Source of the DNA: an uncultured Oscillospiraceae bacterium
Lineage (GTDB): Bacteria; Bacillota; Clostridia; Oscillospirales; Oscillospiraceae
Direction: 5' to 3'
Length of the DNA: 7,802 nt
Assembly (NCBI GenBank): GCA_959022875.1
Contig: CAUFAM010000043.1
Location: forward strand, 1 to 7,802
Numbering within the stretch: the stretch's first letter is position 1; each line of letters begins with the position of its first letter. The position numbers and the translations under genes were made by a program. Below are positions 1 through 7,802 of the stretch, piece by piece. Below the pieces are notes generated by a model. That model ran no database searches, was not told the DNA's origin, and saw nothing but the letters and a program-made list of their open reading frames with translations.

Positions 1-497
1 ATGGGGGAAACCATACCATAGATGGATCCCACATTGATGATGGAGCCGCCCTTCCCGGCCTTGACCATCCGGGCGCCCACCGCCTGGCAGGCCAGGAAGG
101 TACCCACCAGGTTCACGTCCACCACCTCACGGAACACCTCCTCAGGGAAGGTCTCAAAGGGGCCGGACACCTCCGGGGGAGCGGAGGGCTGGGTATCGAT
201 GCCGGCGTTGTTTACCAGCACATCGGGGGCGTCATTCCAGGCCGCCTCCATATCGTCCAGTGCAGCCTCAATGGTGGCCTTCTGGTTGATGTCCACGGTA
301 TAGAATCTCAGATTGGGATCGCTGAGGGCCTTTTCACCCAGGGTCTTGGCAATGCGCTCGTCGTTCATGGTGCGGCCCCACACCGCCACCCGGGCGCCCC
401 GCTCCCACAGCTCCTGGACAAAATTCTTGCCGATCTGTCCCAGGCCGCCGGTCACGATACAAATTTTGTTTTCTACGTCAAATAACTTATCAGACAT
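1..497 (-). CDS. SDR-family NAD(P)-dependent oxidoreductase, N-terminal part (runs off left edge)
   Basis: Cytosolic short-chain dehydrogenase/reductase; 165 codons are present and the C-terminus lies outside the window (family length about 250-280). The Rossmann motif TGGLGQIG is at residues 16-23, NNAG at 96-99, the structural/catalytic Asn in VNLVG at 129, and the catalytic Ser at 158 in NVGSIYG; the YxxxK pair would fall just past the edge. The start is fixed by an AAGGAGGA ribosome-binding site at 511-504. It lies 55 nt after dctM on the same strand with no terminator between, so it is probably the fourth gene of the TRAP operon. Known relatives with this architecture include gluconate 5-dehydrogenase-like and other sugar-acid or polyol dehydrogenases, so the inferred role is oxidation or reduction of the imported substrate. 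After strand beta-2 the sequence is WGRT (40-43) with no acidic residue, which weakly suggests NADP(H). The exact substrate cannot be read from the sequence. Confidence 0.9.
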   Translation of the reverse strand, partial: MSDKLFDVENKICIVTGGLGQIGKNFVQELWERGARVAVWGRTMNDERIAKTLGEKALSDPNLRFYTVDINQKATIEAALDDMEAAWNDAPDVLVNNAGIDTQPSAPPEVSGPFETFPEEVFREVVDVNLVGTFLACQAVGARMVKAGKGGSIINVGSIYGMVSP

Positions 498-3400
498 AAT
501 GAATCCTCCTTAAGATAATCCTTTCCCAACGTCAACTCCGCTCTCCGGCCGCTCAGGTACCAAGCAGCAGGTTGGGCAGGAAGGTGACCACCGGCTGGAA
601 ATAAGTAACCAGGAACAAGGTCAGCAGCAGGGGAATCAGGAAGGGAAGAATAGACTTGTACAAGCTCTCCAATTTTACTTTGTTTACATCGGAGATGACG
701 AACAGGCACACGCCGAAGGGCGGAGTCACCTGACCAATCATCAGGTTAAGAACCATCATCACGCCGAAGTGGACCAGATCCAGGTTCAGCTGGGTGGCAA
801 TGGGCAGCAGCACGGGCAGCATCAGCGTCAGGATGGCACCGGGCTCCATCACCATGCCCAGGATCAGCAGCAGAATGTTGATCACCAGCAGTACCACCGC
901 AGGGTTGCTGCTCACACCCAGCACAAAGCTGGAAATCTGCTTGGAGATGCCCTCCATGGCCATCACATAGGTGAACAGCGTAGAGGTGCCGATGATAAAC
1001 AGGGTATTGGCAGAGGAGATGGCGGAGTCCTTCAGACACTTCTTGAAGCTCTCCCAATCCAGCGTGCGGTAAACAAACAGGGCAATGATCAGAGAATAGA
1101 CCACGGCCACGCTGGAAGCCTCAGTGGGGGTGAACCAGCCCAGAGTAAAGCCGGAGAGAATGATCAGCGGAGTAATGAGAGCCAGCACGGAGCTGAAGAA
1201 CTGCCGCAGCAAGGCCTTCAGGTGGAACGGATGGCGCTCATACTTGCGCTTGATGGCAAAGAAATAAATCATAATCATCAGCAGCACGCCCATGAGCAGG
1301 CCGGGAACTACGCCGCCCATGAACAGCTTATCCACGCTGACGCTGGCCACACTGCCGTAGATAATCAAGGGGATGGAGGGGGGGAAGATGGGGCCGATGA
1401 CGGAGGAGGCGGCGGTCACAGCGCCGGAAAACTCGTCGTCATAGCCATTTTTCCGCATGGCCTCCATCTCGATGGCACCCAGGCCACCGGCATCGGCCAC
1501 AGCGGAACCGGACATACCGGCAAAGATCACGCTGGCCACCACATTGGCGTGGGCCAGGCCGCCGGGGATCCATCCCACAGCCTCTTTGGCAGTGTCAAAA
1601 ATCTTTTCGGTGATCTTACCTGCGTTCATCAGGTTGCCGGCCAGGATGAACAGCGGCACGGCAATGAGCAGGAAGGAATCAATTCCGCTGACCATTTTCT
1701 GGCCAATGACCACCAGGGGATAGCCCAGGGCCAGGCACCCCAGCACAGCGGAAGCTCCGATGGAAATACTGATGGGGACGCCGATGATCAGAAGGACCAC
1801 AAACGCCAACAAAAATACTAACATACCTGTGTTCCTCCTTTACTTCTCTTCCAGGGCGCTTTTTCCCCGGGTCAGCAGCATCTCCAGAATCTGCTCCACC
1901 GATTTCAGGGCAATGAATGCCCCCGCCACAGCCATGGGGAAATACTGCACGGTATAGGGGATGCTCACGGAAAATGTGGAGTAGAACCGGGTGCTTACAA
2001 AAGGATACTGGGCTGCAAAGGCCACAATCATTACCACACCCAGAATCAGGCTGAACACTTTGTTGATCAGGTACAGCAGATTATATACTCCGCCCTTGGT
2101 GCGGGCGATGAGGAAGTCCAGCCGCATGAGGCCATTGTGCTCATACAGGGGGATCAGGCCAATGAAGGCCATCCACAAAAAGGCGATGCCGCACACCTGG
2201 ATGGTGCCCCGGTAAGACTGGTTGAGGAAGTTGCGCCGTCCCAGCTCCACCACGATCATAATGACCAACAGGGCGATGGCACACATACAGATGATCTCGC
2301 CCACCTTAGCCACGGCTGCAGTGAATTTTTTCAGCAGTTTCATAGCATTCTCCTTCTCTGTCTCGATAAAAAACAGTTGCATAGGCATGGCCTATGCAAC
2401 TGTCAATGCCTGTTGGGTTATCGTTCAGCGGACCACAGCCAGGATGGCATCCAGAGTAGCCTGGTCGTACCAGCTCTCGTTGGCGTAGCGGTCATAGTAG
2501 CTGTCCCCGCCCAGGGCATCCTTGAAGGACTGCACGTCGGGCTCAAAGTCAAACTCCACACCGGCGTCCTGCAGGGTCTTGGTGGCAGCCTCGTTGTCCG
2601 CAGCAATGGTATCGAAGGAGTACTTGGCAGCGACAACGGCCTGCTCCTTCAGGATCTCCTGCTGTGCGGGGGTCAGGCTGTTCCAGGTGTTGGCATTGGC
2701 AGCCATGGTGCAGCCCATCCACATGTAGTTGATGTTGGAGAAGTACTTGATGTCGTCATAGGTAGCGTTGGCAACCAGGTGATAGGTGGCGTTGTCCTGG
2801 GCCTCAGCAGTGCCGTTGGACAGGGCCAGGGCCAGCTCAGGCAGAGCCAGAGCCACGGGAGTGGCACCCAGAGCCTCCCACACGTCCAGATAGAGCTGGC
2901 TCTCAGGCACACGGATCTTCAGGCCCACCACATCCTCAGCGGTGTGGATGGGACGGTTGGTGGTGGAGATGTGGCGCATACCGTTGTCGCCCTCAGCCAG
3001 GAAGACCAGGCCATACTCCTCAAAGCCGTCAAAGATCTGCTCACCGATCTCGCTGTTGGTCACCTCATAGGCCTGCTCAGCGCTGTCAAAGAGGAAGGGC
3101 AGGTCCAGAACCTTAGCCTTCTCATAGAAGGAGGTGAAGCCGGAAGTACCGGCAAAGATCAGATCGATGGTACCCATACGGGTGGACTCGATGGACTCAG
3201 CGTCGCTGCCCAGCTCGTTGGAGTGGTGCACGTCCAGGGTGATGGCGCCGTCGGAGGCCTCAGAAACCAGCTCGGCATACTTGATGATGGTCTTGGTGGG
3301 CACGGAGTTCTCGTTGCCGGGAGAATAAATGGTCAGAGTGACGGGATCCACAGCACCGGAAGCGGAACCGCTGGCGCTGGTGGAACCGGCCGCAGAGGAC

Positions 3401-6400
3401 CCTCCGGTCTGGCTGGTAGCGCCGTTGGAGCCGCAGGCTACCAGAGAAATCGCCATGGCAAGGGCCAGGGCAAGGGCAGTGATCTTTTTCATAGCAAATC
3501 CTCCTCTAAAAAATTGTTCCGAAATTGTCCTACAACAAATTGTATGACATCTGACATAAGAATAGCAAATTCAAGAAAAAGTCAATTTGCAAACTTCCCA
3601 AAAAACAGAATTGTTTTTTGTCTATTCTGCCCTGTATGCAGTCGATCTTCCGTTTTCCCGCTGTTGTTTTTCATAAAAAGGCCGGTACAGGCTTACTGCC
3701 TGTACCGGCCTTTTGTTGCTAGAATGGTCTTTTACGGATGTTACCCCGGCATTTGAATGTTCTGCGTCAGATCCTCCTGTACCTTGTCCAGATGCAGGCG
3801 CATCTCCCGCTCTGCCAGGGCGGCATTGCGGCTGCGGATGGCGTTGAAGATATTGGTGTGGGGCACAATGGCATTCTGCACATTTTGGTGCACCTGGAAG
3901 GTCTTGCTGCGGAAGGTCTGCATCCCCTGGCACACATGGCTGTTGATCTCCACCAACAGCTTGTTGTCGCTTCCCTCCACAATGGTGGAATGAAACTGCT
4001 CATCCAGCCGGGCAATGCGCACTGTGTCCTCCTCCTCCACCGCTTGCAAAAAGCTGCGGTGAATGTCCTCCAGCCGGCGGATGGCCTCATCAGGAGCCCG
4101 ATCCGCCATCAGACGGGCCGCCATAGGCTCCAAAGCGGTGCGAATTTCAATGGAACTGCGCAGTTCCTTTTCATTCTCCACCAGCCAGTCCACTGCGCTG
4201 GCCTCCTCATCTTCCCCAAAATTCTCCGCCACAAACGCTCCCCGGCCCGGACGGATGTCCACAAAGCCCTTGGCCTGGAGCAAACGAAAGGCCTCCCGCA
4301 CTGTTCCTCTGCCCACTCCCAGGCGCTGGCACAGCTCCATTTCCGCAGGAAGCTTTTCTCCCGGTTTGTACTTACCGCCGAGAATCAGCTCTTTAATCCG
4401 ATCCTCCACTTGCTGCACGATGGGAACTCGGGTAATGGGTTCCATATGAGTACCTCCTGAAATCCACAGGTATTTTGTTCCATTGTATCCTGTAAGACAT
4501 ATCCATGTCAAGTAATTTTGTTCTTTTGTCGGCTGTCATACAATTGCGCATATCTTTTTCAGCTCATTTCAGCAACCTGTGGTAGTATAATAAAACATAA
4601 TGGGGAGGAATTTGCCATGAAAATTTTACTCATTGAAGACGAAGTACTGCTGGCTGATTCCATTGCAGCCATTCTTCAAAAAAAGGGATTTGATGTGGAA
4701 ACCGTTTACGACGGCGAGTCCGGGGCACAGTACGCGGAGCTTGGGGTCTATGACCTGCTCATTCTGGATGTAATGATGCCCAAAATGGACGGCTACTCCG
4801 TGGCCAGGCAGGTACGCGCCCGGCATGTGGGTACCCCCATTCTCATGCTCACCGCCCGCTCCAGTCTGGAGGATCGGATCACAGGCTTGAATGCCGGTGC
4901 GGACTATTACCTCACCAAGCCCTTTGACATGCGGGAGCTGCTGGCCTGCATCAATGCCCTGCTCCGCCGCCAGGGCGGTCAGGTGGATGAAGTCACCTTC
5001 GGCAACACCGCACTGGACCTGTCCTCGGCCACGCTGATCTGCACTCCCAACTCCATTCCCCTCTCCTCCAAGGAATTTGACATCATGCGCGCCCTGCTCC
5101 AATCCGGCGGCCGGAATCTCACCAAGGAAGTACTCCTGGCCCGGGTATGGGGCTACGACTCTGACGCGGTGGAAAACAACGTGGAAGTATACATCGGTTT
5201 TTTACGAAAGAAGCTGGCCAGCATTGGCTCCAACATCCGCATCGTGGCCAGACGCAGGCTGGGATACCATCTGGAGGTGGGCGAAGATGATTCAGAAGCT
5301 GCGCTTTAAGTTTGTTCTCATCAATATGAGCATCGTGACCATCATGCTCTGCGTCATTTTAGGGCTGGTGTTCTATTTTACCCGGGCAGACCTGGAACAG
5401 GAGAGCATCCGCATGATGGAGAGCATTGCCGCCCAGCCCTTCCAGCAGGGAATTCCCGCTGAATTGGGGGAAGACGTCCGTCTGCCCTTCTTTACCCTCC
5501 AGCTGGGCCCCCGGGGAGAGCTAGTCTCGGCAGGGGGTGGCTACTATGACCTGTCCGACGGAGATTTTCTGGATCATCTGGTTCGGCAGATTGTCTCATC
5601 CCCCAAGCGTCTTGGCGTTTTGCCGGAATATAACCTGCGCTATTACCGCCTGGACGCTCCCGCCAGCCAGTATCTGGTGTTTGCCGACATCTCCAGCGAA
5701 ATGGCCACTCTGGATGGACTGAGAACCACCTGTCTGATCATCGGAGGGGTGAGCTTCCTCGCCTTTTTGTGGGTCAGCGTCCTGTTGTCCAAATGGGCAG
5801 TCAAACCGGTGGACCGGGCCTGGAAACAGCAGCGCGACTTCGTGGCAGCCGCCTCCCACGAGCTGAAAACCCCTCTCACAGTGATTATGGCCAACGCGGA
5901 GCTTATGCAGGATCCAGACTATGGGGAGGAAAACCGGGCCAAATTTCTGGACAACATCCTGGTTATGTCCCGGCAGATGCGCCGCCTGGTGGAGCAAATG
6001 CTTACCCTGGCCCAGACAGACAGCGCCCAGTCCCGGGAGAGCTTTGCTCCGGTGGACCTCCGGCTTCTGGTGTCCCATTCCATCCTCACCTTTGAGCCGG
6101 TGTTTTATGAGCGGGGCCTGTCTCTGTCCCTCCAGGCTCAGGAGCCCATCCAGGTTATGGGCGAGGCAGGGCAGCTGCGCCAGCTGATGGGAATTCTTCT
6201 GGACAACGCCCAAAAATACGCCCGCTCCGGCGGCCAGGCCCAGGTCACACTGAAAAAACTGGAAAAGCGGGGGCGCTGCCTCATTACCGTAGCCAACCAG
6301 GGGGAACCCATTGCCCCGGAGGAGCTGGAGAATATTTTTAAGCGCTTTTACCGCACGGACAAGGCCCGCACCCGAAACGGAAGCTTCGGCCTTGGCCTGG

Positions 6401-7802
6401 CCATTGCCCAGGGCATTGTGGAGCAGCACCGGGGCAAAATCTGGGCCGAAAGCGACGGGGAATGGAACCGCTTTATGGTGGAGCTCCCCTGCCGCTAATG
6501 TTCCCATCCATACCTTCTACCCAAGGCCGGAGCCGCAATATGCTCCGGCCTTTCTCTTTTCCCCGTCCTTTTCAGCGTCCTTTCAGGATTGGTGCTTATA
6601 ATACTCCTGACACCACCGCTGCCCGGCAGCGAACCGTGTAAGGAGGTCAAAGCATGATCACAGTGGAACACCTGACAAAATGTTACGGTGACTTCATGGC
6701 GGTCAAGGATCTCTCCTTTGAAATTGAGGAGGGGCATGTATACGGCTTTTTGGGGCCAAACGGCGCCGGCAAGTCCACCACCATGAACATTATGACCGGC
6801 TGTCTATCGGCCACACAGGGCCATGTGCGCATTGACGGCCACGACATTTTTGAAGAACCCAAACAGGCCAAAAAGCTCATCGGCTACCTGCCCGAGCAGC
6901 CGCCCCTCTACCTGAGTGAGACCCCTGTGGAGTACCTGCACTTTGTAGGCCAGGCCAAGGGCCTGAAGGGGACCGAGCTGGAACAGCAAATCCGGGAGGT
7001 CATGGAGCTGACCCGGATTCAAGACATGAGAAACCGCCCCATCTCCGCCCTGTCCAAAGGCTACCGCCAGCGGGTTGGCATCGCCCAGGCCCTGCTGGGC
7101 CGGCCCAAGGTTATTATCCTGGATGAGCCCACCGTGGGCCTGGACCCCATCCAGATAATCGAGATCCGGGATCTCATCCGCCAGCTGGGCCAGGACCACA
7201 CCGTTATTTTCAGCTCCCACATCCTCTCGGAGGTTCAGACCATCTGTGACCAGATTCTGATGATTGCCCACGGGCAGCTGGTGGCCTTTGACCGGCCGGA
7301 AAATCTGGAAAAACAGCTGCTCTCCCCCAACGAAATTACCATCTCCACCGACGCCTCCCCCGATCAGGCCGCGCAGATCCTCGCTCCGGTGGCGCACCTG
7401 TCCCAGGTGGACGTGGTGGGGACGGAGGCCGGAATTGCCACATTGCGCCTGAAAACCGATGCCCAGGACATCCATGCAGTCTCCCGGGCGGTGTTCCTCG
7501 CCTTTGCCCAGTCGGGCCAGGTGCTTTTGGAGCTGTCCCTGAAAAAGGCCAACCTGGAAGACATCTTCCTGGAGCTGACCGAACAACATCCGGCCGAAAA
7601 CACCGCCGGAGAACAGGAGGCGGATAAGCCATGAGCGCAGTATTCAAGCATGAGCTGAGAAGCTATTTCCATTCCCTCACCGCCTATGTCTTCGGCGCGT
7701 TCCTTCTGGCCTTCATGGGCCTGGGCGCCATGCTCTATAACATTCAGGCGGCATATAGTAATTTCGAATATGTCCTGAGCTTCGGAAGTCTCGTCATGGT
7801 GG

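Overview
The window (7,802 bp, GC-rich) looks like chromosomal DNA of a low-salt-to-moderate-GC Gram-positive anaerobe, most plausibly a gut Clostridia/Oscillospiraceae-type bacterium. This is inferred from near-consensus AGGAGG ribosome-binding sites in front of every gene, a lipoprotein (not periplasmic) solute-binding protein, sigma-A-like promoters, U-tailed hairpin terminators and protein family resemblance. No database search was possible, so the taxon is an inference.

Left half (1-4445, all minus strand, so read right to left): a FadR-type GntR regulator (4445-3741) with its own promoter and strong terminator, then a promoter/operator region (3493-3740), then an operon of dctP (TRAP binding lipoprotein), dctQ (small membrane subunit), dctM (large membrane subunit) and a short-chain dehydrogenase/reductase that runs off the left edge. 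The logic is a regulated uptake-and-oxidation module: DctP captures an organic (probably sugar-acid) carboxylate, DctQM imports it with a cation gradient, the SDR carries out a redox step on it, and the GntR protein probably senses the substrate or a product. A terminator-like hairpin between dctP and dctQ would let the binding protein be made in excess over the membrane subunits.

Right half (4617-7802, plus strand): an OmpR-type response regulator overlapping a membrane histidine kinase, a terminator, and then an ABC-2 type exporter (ATPase, then the first 57 codons of a permease that runs off the right edge). The response-regulator and ABC promoters both carry a tandem TTTCAG repeat just upstream of a perfect TATAAT with no good -35 box, which suggests that the response regulator activates its own operon and the ABC operon.

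The genes are ordinary known families and I see no undescribed protein system. The most notable signals are non-coding: a 25-bp element repeated with 22 identities in the dctP promoter and in the gntR/response-regulator divergent promoter region, the shared TTTCAG repeats, and the intercistronic hairpin in the TRAP operon. There are no tRNA/rRNA genes, CRISPR arrays or insertion sequences, and no gene-free stretch exceeds 300 bases.
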